From NCBI GenBank assembly GCA_018401735.1, contig JAGYKI010000006.1:78951-142950 (forward strand): 64,000 bases of DNA, written 5' to 3'. This document shows positions 44,814 through 52,975 of this stretch, one piece after another (within the stretch, counting starts at the first letter, position 1; every line of letters starts with the position of its first letter). The translations under genes and the position numbers were made by a program. The notes under the pieces were generated by a model. That model saw only the letters and a list, made by a program, of their open reading frames with translations. It made no database searches and was not told the DNA's origin. This DNA comes from Schleiferiaceae bacterium (lineage in GTDB: Bacteria; Bacteroidota; Bacteroidia; Flavobacteriales; Schleiferiaceae).

Positions 44814-44834
44814 ATCCTGAAACGAGTTCAGGAT
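44814..44834. repeat. 21-base perfect palindrome
   Basis: ATCCTGAA-acgag-TTCAGGAT, 8-bp arms with 5-base loop. A decayed form of the same element is at 45656-45676 (ATCCCGAA-acaag-TTCAGGAG) and a further partial one at 45025. Confidence 0.75.
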
Positions 44835-44898
44835 GACTCTGCCGAATGAATAGCTGATAGTAAATAATGCCTTAAACGCAAGCAGCAAACTCACCGTC

Positions 44899-44919
44899 AT
44901 TCCGAATTCATTTCGGAAT
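44899..44919. repeat. 21-base perfect palindrome, second type
   Basis: ATTCCGAA-ttcat-TTCGGAAT, again 8-bp arms and 5-base loop, same architecture as the element 65 bases to the left. REP-like. Confidence 0.7.
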
Positions 44920-45200
44920 CTCCTTCCTTAAAAAACGGAGTGTGCAGAGTTTAAACGGAGTGCATCTGTGATCATCTGCGTTGATCTGTCTCATCGGTGT
45001 AATAATCATATGATCAATTAATTAGATGCTGAAACGAGTTACCCATAACATCTTTTTTAATGCGTTGATTTTCAATGGATATTTCACGATAAAGTAATAC
45101 TTCTCAAGATTTCTTGCCTTTCTTTTTCGGTTACGAACGGTTAACCTCTTTCAGAGGAGTTCGTGATTTCGGCTTCGCCTCAATTGATCGCAAAAGAAAC

Positions 45201-45304
45201 AACCGAACGAAGTGAGCTCTGCCATTCCAATAAAAAGAAAACATGCATGGTAAACCGAACGCAGTGAGCTCAGGCATTCAAATAAGAGATATAATACATG
45301 CCTA
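45201..45304. repeat. Two tandem diverged 52-base repeats
   Basis: Units 45201-45252 and 45253-45304 share AACCGAACG, AGTGAGCTC, CATTC and AATAA in the same order. Confidence 0.7.
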
Positions 45305-46114
45305 AAAAGATCAAGGCTCCAATTCCTCGCCTTAAAAATATTCCCCTTTGCTAAGCTCGGTGGGCGAGTTTACGAACTTATAATTGATTTTTTATAGGAG
45401 TTCGTGAGCTCGTCGTTTCTCTCCTCGGTTCCGCTGGTCACAAAGTTACAAACGGTTTGTTTATTTTTTGTTTGAGTTTGTGGTCTCATCGCTACGCTCT
45501 TCGGCTCCCAACTCGCTAAAGCAAAGGCTTTTATTTTGAAGCTTCGTAACCGAAGCGCTTTGCGCTGAGCTCAAGAACACCTTAAAATTAAAGTTCCGTT
45601 CTTAATTGAGGCCGGATAACCTACTAATAATGATTTCGATAGATTAATGATGTAGATCCCGAAACAAGTTCAGGAGGACGTTAAAAGGAAAAGGGCTTCT
45701 GAAAGCTCCAATGATATTAGGAGGAGGTTTTTTTGTTCTTCGAGTTTCTTAGCCTACGGGAGCATCAGGCACTAAGATGTAGTCACAAAATAGATACTAG
45801 TCAACAGAACATAACCTGGCCTTCGAAGCTAAAAGCATCAAAGTATTACGAAAGCCCTACTAAGTACTGAGTACTAAATACTAACTACTTAATTACGGTA
45901 AAGTGAAAATGGTAGCTTCGAATGCTTTTTCTTGGGCAAATGCCATCAAATCTTTTTGGTTTACCCGCGGAAAACTCTTCTCTCAGGATGACCCGATGCA
46001 ATGAATGGTAGAATTTAGAAAACATCGAAATCGTAAAAACAAGCTCCTCCTTTTCGCAACGTAGTTCATACTTAATACTAACTACCCAAAGCGAAGCGTA
46101 CTAAATACTATTCC

Positions 46115-47065
46115 CTACCAACTATCATCTTCGGGGTTGCGCAGTTTATCAATGTCATCGCACCAAGTACCTTTTAAAGTGTTCTCCCGCCAATTGAGCC
46201 AGCACCACTTTCCATCGCGTTCTACCGCTAGGTAATAATCGCGCGTTCCTTCAAAAATGCGATATGAATCATATTCGCAGGGCACCACTTGGGCGGCATC
46301 ATCGTAAGACCAAGCCGAAGTGTAAAAGCCGACTTTGCCATTATTGTAAACTCCCGTGAAGGGATGGTTCCAACCAAAAAAATCGAGGCTATCGTAATTA
46401 GCAGGTATCAGTGTTTCTGCATTTTCCATACCTTGGTACATGCCCCATTTCTTCGTTTGGGCGTTGCGGGCTTTAAACACACCATCGCCATTGCCTTGGT
46501 CTAAAAAAACTAAGTCGGCCTGTAATTCTAGTCGCGCCGCTTTTATTAGTTCCGTGGCCCAGCTATCTATTTTTTGCAGGGGTACCGCTTGCGCAGATGC
46601 GTAGGTGAAAGGAATGATTTCAAATTCAGTAAACCAATCGATTTGACCCCATTTGCCGTTTTTTTTGGCTAGTACTTGCGGCTCACTGGAGTGCGCGTAT
46701 TCTTCTACTTTCCGCAGTCTTTCATAAACACAGTTTACTCGTTCTGCCGCATCTTGCACTTCAAAGGGCAGGAGGAATATACCATAGCGCCCCTTGCGTT
46801 TTACGATACTAAATGGCTCGTAATCTACCATAAAACTTACGGAATCATAGTCCATAGGCAGTAGTTGTAAGCCTTCCACATCCCAACAAAAAAGGCCCCA
46901 TTTAGAGCTAAAGGCCTTGCGCATTTTAAAAATATTATTGTCGAAATCTACCCAAGTATAGTCCCGTGCTCTAAATAGCTTTTGCACAGAATCAATTTCA
47001 TTTTCGCTTTGCGCAGATAGGCAAGCACTAGAAAATAGGGCTAGGGCTAGAAAGAATTTTGTCAT
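46115..47065 (-). CDS. Exported WG-repeat-like protein
   Basis: 316 residues from ATG 47065, which places the signal peptide MTKFFLALALFSSACLSAQ first; an earlier ATG adds ten polar residues. The mature part has several WG-type repeats (SKWGLFCWD, KGRYGIFLLPF, NGKWGQIDWF, TKKWGMYQG, NGKVGFYTS, DGKWCWLNW), each followed by a Tyr-Asp segment. WG proteins are mostly of unknown function in Bacteroidota. It is convergent to nothing; the island of repeats lies beyond its 3' end. Confidence 0.82.
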   Translation of the reverse strand: MTKFFLALALFSSACLSAQSENEIDSVQKLFRARDYTWVDFDNNIFKMRKAFSSKWGLFCWDVEGLQLLPMDYDSVSFMVDYEPFSIVKRKGRYGIFLLPFEVQDAAERVNCVYERLRKVEEYAHSSEPQVLAKKNGKWGQIDWFTEFEIIPFTYASAQAVPLQKIDSWATELIKAARLELQADLVFLDQGNGDGVFKARNAQTKKWGMYQGMENAETLIPANYDSLDFFGWNHPFTGVYNNGKVGFYTSAWSYDDAAQVVPCEYDSYRIFEGTRDYYLAVERDGKWCWLNWRENTLKGTWCDDIDKLRNPEDDSW

Positions 47066-47093
47066 GAATGATTGGTCTTGGATATATAAAAAC

Positions 47094-47129
47094 AAAAACA
47101 GCGAGAATTTAGTATTTCTCGCTGTTTTT
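47094..47129. terminator. Bidirectional terminator
   Basis: Perfect 14-bp stem AAAAACAGCGAGAA/TTCTCGCTGTTTTT with 8-base loop. It ends the esterase-comEB-ctp-aldo/keto reductase operon coming from the right. Confidence 0.9.
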
Positions 47130-47151
47130 AAATTTAATATGCATTTCTAGT

Positions 47152-48144
47152 TTAGAAGTCGGGGTGAAGGGGCGCATTGTTTAAAATGTCCTCGATTTTC
47201 GTCATTACTTCATGGCTTAGTAAGGCTTTCGCTTCGCCTGCTTTTAGGTTTTCATCAAGCTGGCTAATTTTAGAGGCGCCTAAAATGGCAGTACTTACAT
47301 TGTCGTTTTTCAATACCCAAGCGATGGCTAATTGCGGCATGCTCATGCCTAAATCTTGGGCCAGGCCCGTTAGTTTTCTCACTTTAGCAAAATATTCTTC
47401 TTGTAAAGTTTTTTTCGCTAACCAACCTAACTCGCTGAGGTTTAAGCGGGTTCCTTCAGGCACGCCCTCATTGTATTTTCCAGTAAGAATACCACTCGCT
47501 AAAGGACTCCAAATAGTGGTGCCAAGGCCCACCGTTTTGTAAATCTGACTAAATTCCACCTCTACTTTATCGCGCACAATCATATTGTACTGCGGCTGCT
47601 CCATGCTCGGGCCAATCAGGTTATACTGCTTGGCCACCATGTGCGCTTCCATAATTTCTTGGGCGCTCCATTCGCTGGTGCCCCAGTATAATATTTTCCC
47701 TTGTTGAATTAGATTGTGCATCGCCCACACCGTTTCTTCCATGGGTGTGTTTTTATCGGGACGGTGACAATAGTAAAGGTCTAAATAATCGACCTGCAGG
47801 CGTTCTAATGCTTGGTGACAAGCTTCAGTAAGGTGTTTGCGGGTATTTCCCATTTGGGTCGGACGCGAGTCTTTTAGCCCTTTAATACCAAAAAAAGCTT
47901 TGGAGGAAACCAGGTATGAATCGCGGCTCCAGTTCACATCTTTTAAAACCTGGCCCATTAAAATTTCGCTTTTGCCGTCGGCGTAAACTTCGGCATTATC
48001 GAAAAAGTTAACGCCATTATCGTAAGCTTTCACCATCAAATCTTGCGCAAGCTCTTTTCCGATTTGCGTGCCGAAGGTGATCCACGAGCCGAAACTCATT
48101 TCGCTAATTTGCAATCCAGTTTTTCCTAATCTACGGTATTCCAT
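47152..48144 (-). CDS. Aldo/keto reductase family oxidoreductase
   Basis: 330 residues. TIM-barrel AKR with GKTGLQISEMSFGSW at the N-terminus, NFFDNAEVYADGKSE (catalytic Asp, Tyr), SSKAFFG (Lys) and DLYYCHRPD (His). The sequence resembles the voltage-gated potassium channel beta-subunit subfamily (AKR6), which reduces aldehydes with NADPH. Last gene of the operon; 3 bases after ctp. Confidence 0.93.
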   Translation of the reverse strand: MEYRRLGKTGLQISEMSFGSWITFGTQIGKELAQDLMVKAYDNGVNFFDNAEVYADGKSEILMGQVLKDVNWSRDSYLVSSKAFFGIKGLKDSRPTQMGNTRKHLTEACHQALERLQVDYLDLYYCHRPDKNTPMEETVWAMHNLIQQGKILYWGTSEWSAQEIMEAHMVAKQYNLIGPSMEQPQYNMIVRDKVEVEFSQIYKTVGLGTTIWSPLASGILTGKYNEGVPEGTRLNLSELGWLAKKTLQEEYFAKVRKLTGLAQDLGMSMPQLAIAWVLKNDNVSTAILGASKISQLDENLKAGEAKALLSHEVMTKIEDILNNAPLHPDF

Positions 48145-48147
48145 CTC

Positions 48148-49728
48148 TTAATTGCTCTGCTTTTTATTTTGATTTTCTAAGGCCTTAATGGCTTCTAAAA
48201 TATAGGGATCATCTAAAGAGTAAACTTTTTGATATTCATTATTGCCGTATAAATTATAGGCGATAAAAGCTTTGAGGCGATTGCTTAAAACTGCTTGCTG
48301 AATGCTATCTTGTTGGTAAATATATTGGGTTACTTCCTCGCCGAAAAAATGTTGGTAGCTGCTCTTGTCGGCTTGCCAATTATCTACAAAACTATCGCTT
48401 GGCCACCGGGCAAAGCGTGCCCGGTTCTCATCTACAAACTCAAAGGCTTTTTCGTCGAGGTTTACACTCATGGCCAGTTGATAGAGCAAGCGGGTAGTGC
48501 CTGCTGTATCGTAGCCTACCTCCACGTCGGGTAAAATTCCCCCTTCGTTGCGGCCTTTCGAAAACTCCTGTTCTTCTGGTAAAAGCACGGTAGAGTCGGC
48601 GCTACTTTTTCTTGCGGGATTTCTACCATGAAAGCTAAACTGGCTATCATAGGTCTCATAATCTCTTTGAATGCTTCTGCCGGAAGGCGTATAATAACGC
48701 TGGGTGGTAAGCCGCATTTTAGAACCATCGCCTAAGGTTATTTCTTCTTGTACTAAGCCCTTGCCAAAAGATCGACGACCAACAATTAGCGCGCGTTTAT
48801 TGTCTTGCAAGGCACCCGCCACAATCTCGCTGGCCGACGCGGATCCTCGGTTGATCAGCACGGCTACTTGACCTTTTTCGAAATTCCCTTTGCGGGTGGC
48901 AAAAAACTCTTCTTTTTTCTCGTTGCGATCTTTGGTGAAAACGATTAATGCATCCTTTTCTAAAAACTGATCTGAAATTTGCTCGGCCGCATTTAAGAGC
49001 CCACCGGGGTTATCGCGTAAATCGAGGATTAAAGCGGTAGCCCCTTGCGCTTTTAAGTTCTGAATGCTCTCTTGGATTTCCTCGGTACTGCGCGCACTAA
49101 ACTTGGTGAGTTTAATTACGCCAATGCTGTCGTTAATTAGAAAAGCCGATTGTACGGAATTGAGATCCACATTATTACGCTTTACTTTTAGCAGCAAAGG
49201 TTGGACAGTGCCGAAGCGCTTAATGCTTAAAGTGGTGCTAGTGTTGCGGGCGCCTTTGAGAGTGCTTACTACTTTAGCGGCGTTTAAAGAAGGTCCAAAT
49301 AAGCTGATCGTATCGGCTCTTAAAATGCGATCGCCTGGTAAAATTCCCGCTTGCGCAGATGGGCCACCGGCAATAACTTTTACTACCGTTAAGCTATCAC
49401 GGTAAATTTTAAACTCAATACCAATGCCCACAAAGGTGCCACGGATAGACTCTTCCGAGGCAAGCACATCTTCTTGGGGGATGTAGGTCGAGTGGGGGTC
49501 GAGATGATGTAAAAGTTCGCTAATGGTTTGGTCGAGTAGGCTATCGGTATTTACCTTATCTACATATTCGTAATCGATGTAGTTTAAAATTTGCCGCAAC
49601 TTTTGCTCGCGCTCACTTGTCTCATTGAAGGCCACCGTTTGATGCGGGAAGTTGAAGAAAATGCCAAGTAAAATACCGATGCAAACGGCTAATCCTAAGT
49701 AAATGGGGTAGAGAGTTTTATTCTTCAA
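48148..49728 (-). CDS. S41 family carboxy-terminal processing peptidase
   Basis: 526 residues. The first codon is TTG at 49728; no other start precedes the membrane anchor (YPIYLGLAVCIGILLGIFF). A PDZ domain (VVKVIAGGPSAQAGILPGDRIL), then the S41 Ser-Lys dyad in NRGSASASEIVAGAL and GRRSFGKGLVQ. It cleaves proteins near their C-terminus outside the inner membrane. It overlaps comEB by 11 bases. Confidence 0.93.
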   Translation of the reverse strand: MKNKTLYPIYLGLAVCIGILLGIFFNFPHQTVAFNETSEREQKLRQILNYIDYEYVDKVNTDSLLDQTISELLHHLDPHSTYIPQEDVLASEESIRGTFVGIGIEFKIYRDSLTVVKVIAGGPSAQAGILPGDRILRADTISLFGPSLNAAKVVSTLKGARNTSTTLSIKRFGTVQPLLLKVKRNNVDLNSVQSAFLINDSIGVIKLTKFSARSTEEIQESIQNLKAQGATALILDLRDNPGGLLNAAEQISDQFLEKDALIVFTKDRNEKKEEFFATRKGNFEKGQVAVLINRGSASASEIVAGALQDNKRALIVGRRSFGKGLVQEEITLGDGSKMRLTTQRYYTPSGRSIQRDYETYDSQFSFHGRNPARKSSADSTVLLPEEQEFSKGRNEGGILPDVEVGYDTAGTTRLLYQLAMSVNLDEKAFEFVDENRARFARWPSDSFVDNWQADKSSYQHFFGEEVTQYIYQQDSIQQAVLSNRLKAFIAYNLYGNNEYQKVYSLDDPYILEAIKALENQNKKQSN

Positions 49729-50158
49729 GTTCTTCTGCGGGTATCTGTGCCAGTTCTACACCAGCTTTTTCTAAAAATTTAAGTCCACTGTCATCCTTGT
49801 AACGCTGAATGTACACCAATCGTTTAATGCCCGATTGATGGACCAATTTACTGCATTCTTTGCAAGGCGACAAAGTGAGGTATAAAGTACCACCATCACT
49901 GGAGTGGGTGGAGCTGGCCATTTTTAAAATCGCATTGGCTTCTGCGTGAAGCACATACCAGTGAGTATAGCCATCCTCATCTTCGCAAAAATTATCGAAA
50001 CCCGAGGGGGTGCCGTTGTATCCGTCGGAAACAATCATACGGTCCTTAACGATTAAGGCCCCCACTTTTCGCCTTTCGCAAAAAGATAATTTCGCCCATT
50101 CTCTTGCCATTCTCAAATAGGCAATGTCGTATTTTCTTTGTTTACTCTTCTCCTTCAT
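49718..50158 (-). CDS. comEB: dCMP/cytidine deaminase family protein
   Basis: 146 residues. Zinc deaminase motifs: His71-Ala-Glu73 (HAEANAILK) and Cys99/Cys102 (SPCKECSK), plus GALIVKDR and GYNGTPSGFDNFCED typical of dCMP deaminase. It makes dUMP for thymidylate synthesis. The product overlaps the esterase gene by 17 bases upstream and the ctp gene by 11 bases downstream, so the set is translationally coupled. Confidence 0.93.
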   Translation of the reverse strand: MKEKSKQRKYDIAYLRMAREWAKLSFCERRKVGALIVKDRMIVSDGYNGTPSGFDNFCEDEDGYTHWYVLHAEANAILKMASSTHSSDGGTLYLTLSPCKECSKLVHQSGIKRLVYIQRYKDDSGLKFLEKAGVELAQIPAEELEE

Positions 50159-51257
50159 TTTCTAGCATTTTGCTATTCAACCAAAGTATCGCATGTGGGA
50201 ACTCTTGCTGCCAAAAGCTTTCCGAGTGCTGCCCCTTGGCTACAATTTTGGTTTTGCAAACCCAAGGCTTTTCGGGTGCTCCCATAATAGTCGCCATGTC
50301 ATTCACCAGAGCAATATTCTTAGCGGGGTCACTTCCTTCTTGGCCGCCCATTAATTGGTAAACAAAGGTGCGTTTTTTTTGGCTGTAGCCGGATGCGAAA
50401 AGCGCTAATTCTGGGTTAAACCAGTAGGAGGGGGAGAATACTAATGCGCCACCAAAGGTATCATTTGCTTTTAATAACGCGTTCATGGCGAAGAGTCCGC
50501 CCAAAGAGCTGCCACCAATAAAATTATGATCGCGTTTTTCGCTGATGCGATAGTGCTTGCGCAGAAAAGGTTGTACTTGTTTTTGGATAAAGATTAGCAA
50601 AGAATCGGCCCCGCCACCGCCGTATTTAGGATTGGGATAAGGGCTTAATTCGTGGATGCGCTCTCCTCCGCCATGCTCAATGCCTACCACGATGAAGTCG
50701 AGTTGAAGACTGTCCATGCTTTTTCCTACTTGCCATTTTACCGCGCTGCCATCTATACCAAGAAAGAGATTTTGGCCATCCATGAGGTAGAGAACGGGAT
50801 AAACTTTTTTGCTTTTTAGTTTATAAGTAGCGGGTAGGTAAACCCATAGTGCTTTAGATTGACCTCCATAAACTAAATCCTTTTCGTTGAGGTGGCTATA
50901 AATGTTTTCCGCTATTGGTATTTGCTTGGGCGGCTTTTCCCAGCCTTGAATTTCGAGTTCTATGATAGCCCCCGCGCGAATTATACGTTTACGATTGGCG
51001 ATCGGCTTTCCTTCTTTTGTAGCTTCCACTTCAGCCCAGCTTTTACCGACTACTTTAAATTCGATTATATCGGGCATGGAATCGATAATTAAGCGCTGGT
51101 CCACAAAATGGTATTTTTCATCGCCCGCTTGCCAGCCATTGAAATCTCCCGCCAGGAAAAGCTCTGGAGGAGCGCCTAGACTATCGAGTATTCGCAGCCG
51201 TATTTCTGTTTGGGCAAAGCCAGAAATACTGAAAAGTAGGAGTAAGAAAGTTCGCAT
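50142..51257 (-). CDS. Exported esterase D-like hydrolase with N-terminal CBM48-like domain
   Basis: 371 residues. Signal peptide (MRTFLLLLFSISGFAQ), an early-set domain like CBM48 (LRILDSLG, LFLAGDFNGWQAG), then an esterase D/enterochelin-esterase-like domain: VLYLMDGQNLF, nucleophile GGSSLGGLFAMN and His in KGQHSESFW. Related enzymes hydrolyse siderophore or acyl esters; the substrate is open. First gene of a four-gene operon. Confidence 0.87.
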   Translation of the reverse strand: MRTFLLLLFSISGFAQTEIRLRILDSLGAPPELFLAGDFNGWQAGDEKYHFVDQRLIIDSMPDIIEFKVVGKSWAEVEATKEGKPIANRKRIIRAGAIIELEIQGWEKPPKQIPIAENIYSHLNEKDLVYGGQSKALWVYLPATYKLKSKKVYPVLYLMDGQNLFLGIDGSAVKWQVGKSMDSLQLDFIVVGIEHGGGERIHELSPYPNPKYGGGGADSLLIFIQKQVQPFLRKHYRISEKRDHNFIGGSSLGGLFAMNALLKANDTFGGALVFSPSYWFNPELALFASGYSQKKRTFVYQLMGGQEGSDPAKNIALVNDMATIMGAPEKPWVCKTKIVAKGQHSESFWQQEFPHAILWLNSKMLENEGEE

Positions 51258-51280
51258 GGTTTAAAGATGCGAAATATTGT

Positions 51281-51460
51281 TTAGTCTTTTTTCTCTGCCA
51301 AGGACTTATTAGTTTGATAATAGGCTACAACTAGTCCTAGGCTGCCGATTAAAGATAGGAGGTTTATATACCAGTCTATTTGTCCATTGAAATAGTTGAA
51401 AACAGAAGCGGCCATTCCTAGTAGGCCTAAGATCAAAATAAAACGCGGTGCTTTTTGCAT
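51281..51460 (-). CDS. Small two-helix membrane protein (59 residues)
   Basis: ATG at 51460 (minus strand) to TAA 51281. Product starts MQKAPRFILILGLLGM, has a second hydrophobic segment YINLLSLIGSLGLVVAYY and ends in the polar tail KSLAEKKD. A GGAG lies 3 bases upstream of the ATG. It is 24 bases upstream of the esterase gene on the same strand, so it may lead that operon. Function unknown. Confidence 0.7.
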   Translation of the reverse strand: MQKAPRFILILGLLGMAASVFNYFNGQIDWYINLLSLIGSLGLVVAYYQTNKSLAEKKD

Positions 51461-51623
51461 ATCTCCAAGAGTTTGAAATTTCTAAGCTTATTTAAGGTCA
51501 AGCTATGGTCTATAAGTATAAAATCAGAACCGGAAATTACAAAAGGTTAAAAAAAATCGCTAGGCAGAAATCCAATTTTCTCCCACGGCCGTAAATAAGG
51601 GAAATCAATTAGAAATTAAAAAG

Positions 51624-52169
51624 ATGAAAAAGTTAGGATTAGTACTAGGAACATTTGCCATCACTTTAAGCATGCAAGCGCAAAGTAACACCGTAATGGT
51701 AGGAGGAGAGGCCATGTATCCGAAGAAAGACATTGTTAGCAATGCCGTGGAGTCTGCCGATCATACCACTTTGGTAGCAGCGGTTAAAGCAGCAGGTTTA
51801 GTGAGCACTTTGCAGGGAGAGGGACCTTTTACGGTATTTGCACCAGTAAACGATGCTTTCGAAAATTTACCAGCGGGCACAGTAGAAAGCTTATTGAAGC
51901 CCGAAGCTAAAGGAAAGCTTACCGCCGTGCTTAGCTATCACGTACTTGCTGGAACCTATGATTTTGATGCCTTAGCCAAAGCGATTAAAAAAGGAAAAGG
52001 TATGGCAAAGTTAAAGACCGTTCAAGGGGGCGAATTAACTTTTATGATGAATGGAATGCATAACATTCAGGTAAAAGATGCGAACGGAAACCTTGCCAAT
52101 ATTTCGGTATATGACGTATACCAAAGTAATGGTGTGATTCAGGTAATCGATAAAGTGCTTTTACCCTAG
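51624..52169 (+). CDS. Exported fasciclin domain protein
   Basis: 181 residues. Signal peptide at 1-19 (LGTFAITLSMQAQ), then one FAS1 domain: HTTLVAAVKAAGLVSTL, GPFTVFAPVNDAF, LTAVLSYHVLAG and NGVIQVIDKVLLP. FAS1 domains work in adhesion or matrix binding. Monocistronic with a terminator behind it. Confidence 0.93.
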   Translation: MKKLGLVLGTFAITLSMQAQSNTVMVGGEAMYPKKDIVSNAVESADHTTLVAAVKAAGLVSTLQGEGPFTVFAPVNDAFENLPAGTVESLLKPEAKGKLTAVLSYHVLAGTYDFDALAKAIKKGKGMAKLKTVQGGELTFMMNGMHNIQVKDANGNLANISVYDVYQSNGVIQVIDKVLLP

Positions 52170-52201
52170 TACGATTTAGCTAAAAATTGTTGTTTGGTTG
52201 G

Positions 52202-52235
52202 AAAAGGAGTTTGCTTGCGGGTAAGCTCCTTTTTT
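52202..52235 (+). terminator. Rho-independent terminator
   Basis: Stem AAAAGGAG/CTCCTTTT with inner CTT/AAG, then T run, 33 bases after the fasciclin gene. Confidence 0.75.
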
Positions 52236-52239
52236 GCTT

Positions 52240-52371
52240 TAGGATGTTTAACTCGGTGGAGCCCGCATCATTTATGGCTGTATCGAGAGCCTTTTTTAAG
52301 TTGTATCGCGTGATGGGCTTAATTAAGTAGTAGGCTAATTCATTTAGGCTAGGCAACACGAAACATTGTTT
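52240..52371 (-). pseudogene. Remnant of a response regulator receiver domain
   Basis: On the minus strand an open stretch without start reads CFVLPSLNELAYYLIKPITR, YNLKKALDTAINDAG. This is the end of a receiver domain: the YLIKPI block carries the conserved Lys of the fifth beta strand, followed by the last helix. No phospho-acceptor Asp part and no output domain are present. TAA at 52372-52374 closes the frame upstream. Likely the fragment of a LytTR-type regulator. Confidence 0.7.
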
Positions 52372-52381
52372 TTATAAAGGC

Positions 52382-52412
52382 TGAAAATCTGAGGCTAAAA
52401 TTTTAGGTCGAA
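52382..52412 (+). repeat. Interspersed repeat, diverged copy B
   Basis: 26 of 31 bases match the end-of-window copy (63968-63998, inverse orientation); the first 16 (TGAAAATCTGAGGCTA) are identical. It lies beyond the tRNA-Leu terminator. Confidence 0.65.
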
Positions 52413-52436
52413 AGCCGCGGTTATAGGGAGCTAAAT

Positions 52437-52470
52437 AAAAAAGAGAGCGAGGAAAAATCCTGCTCTCTTT
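52437..52470 (-). terminator. Terminator of tRNA-Leu
   Basis: On the minus strand AAAGAGAGC/GCTCTCTTT with inner GGA/TCC, followed by a T run, 6 bases after the tRNA 3' end. Confidence 0.85.
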
Positions 52471-52475
52471 AAAAG

Positions 52476-52557
52476 TACCCAAGGCCGGAATCGAACCGGC
52501 ACGGCCGAAGCCATTGGTGTTTGAGACCAACGCGTCTACCAATTCCGCCACTTGGGC
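52476..52557 (-). tRNA. tRNA-Leu (anticodon CAA)
   Basis: 82 bases on the minus strand. Acceptor GCCCAAG pairs with CTTGGGT (first pair G-U), D arm GGCGGAATTGGTAGACGC, anticodon arm TTGGT-CTCAAAC-ACCAA with CAA in the loop, long variable arm (TGGCTTCGGCCGT) as in class II tRNAs, and T arm GCCGG-TTCGATT-CCGGC. CCA is not encoded. Decodes UUG, the same triplet that serves as start codon in several genes here. Confidence 0.95.
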
Positions 52558-52575
52558 ATCAGTGAAATTGGGCGG

Positions 52576-52583
52576 CAAATATA
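52576..52583 (-). promoter_or_regulatory. tRNA-Leu promoter -7 element
   Basis: TATATTTG on the minus strand, 18 bases upstream of the tRNA 5' end; match to TAnnTTTG. Confidence 0.6.
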
Positions 52584-52603
52584 GCCAATTAATTGTATCT
52601 ATC

Positions 52604-52975
52604 TTAAGTAAGTCCTTGCTCTTGAAAAATTTTCACACCTGCTTCGATCATCGCGCGTATTTCTACTTTTAAGTCGTCATTCAATTGCTTAATGTGAAAG
52701 CAAGTTTTACCCTTCAGCATTTTTTGCAAGTCGGGGCTTAGCTTGAAGGCATCTACATGAGTGTAAAGCGGGAAGAAATAAAACCGTATGTCTTTGGGCT
52801 TGGGCATGATAGAGGCAAAGTAAAAGCCATCTACCTTTTGCTTGCCCTGCATTGCCTCCTTGGTTCCGCAAGCTTCAAGAACTTCCGTCTCATTTTTACG
52901 AATGCGTAATAAGGGTTGCTGGTCAATGAGCACCTGCCTTAAGAAGGCTTCAATTTCGCCTAAATCCTTGATCAT
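52604..52975 (-). CDS. DUF1801-like small protein
   Basis: 123 residues. KVDGFYFASIMPKPKDIRFYF, LYTHVDAF and KMLKGKTCFHIKQLND resemble the DUF1801/YdhG fold, in which a short alpha-beta domain ends in a Gly-Lys-x-Cys-hydrophobic strand and two helices. No signal peptide. Its ATG directly abuts the haaO stop codon on the same strand, so the two are co-translated. Function unknown. Confidence 0.72.
   Translation of the reverse strand: MIKDLGEIEAFLRQVLIDQQPLLRIRKNETEVLEACGTKEAMQGKQKVDGFYFASIMPKPKDIRFYFFPLYTHVDAFKLSPDLQKMLKGKTCFHIKQLNDDLKVEIRAMIEAGVKIFQEQGLT

Larger units (their letters stand above)
44715..46114. other. Gene-free island with palindromes and decayed repeats
   Basis: 1.4 kb without a convincing gene on either strand. 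It contains the small palindromes and direct repeats listed separately, variants of GGAGTTCGTGA followed by CTCG/TCGGCTTCGCC-like words (near 45160, 45400, 45470), and short AGTACTAAATACTAACTAC runs near 45870 and 46070. A 27-codon minus-strand frame at 45893-45975 (ending FAQEKAFEATIFTLP) could be a gene relic but is not recognised. Confidence 0.6.

Noticed and set aside
45893..45975. 27-codon minus-strand frame as a gene relic
   Set aside because: Coding-like but too short and without any recognised similarity; mentioned only in the island entry.
52476..52557. Integrated element at tRNA-Leu
   Set aside because: No integrase and no duplicated tRNA end were seen; only a small repeat lies nearby.
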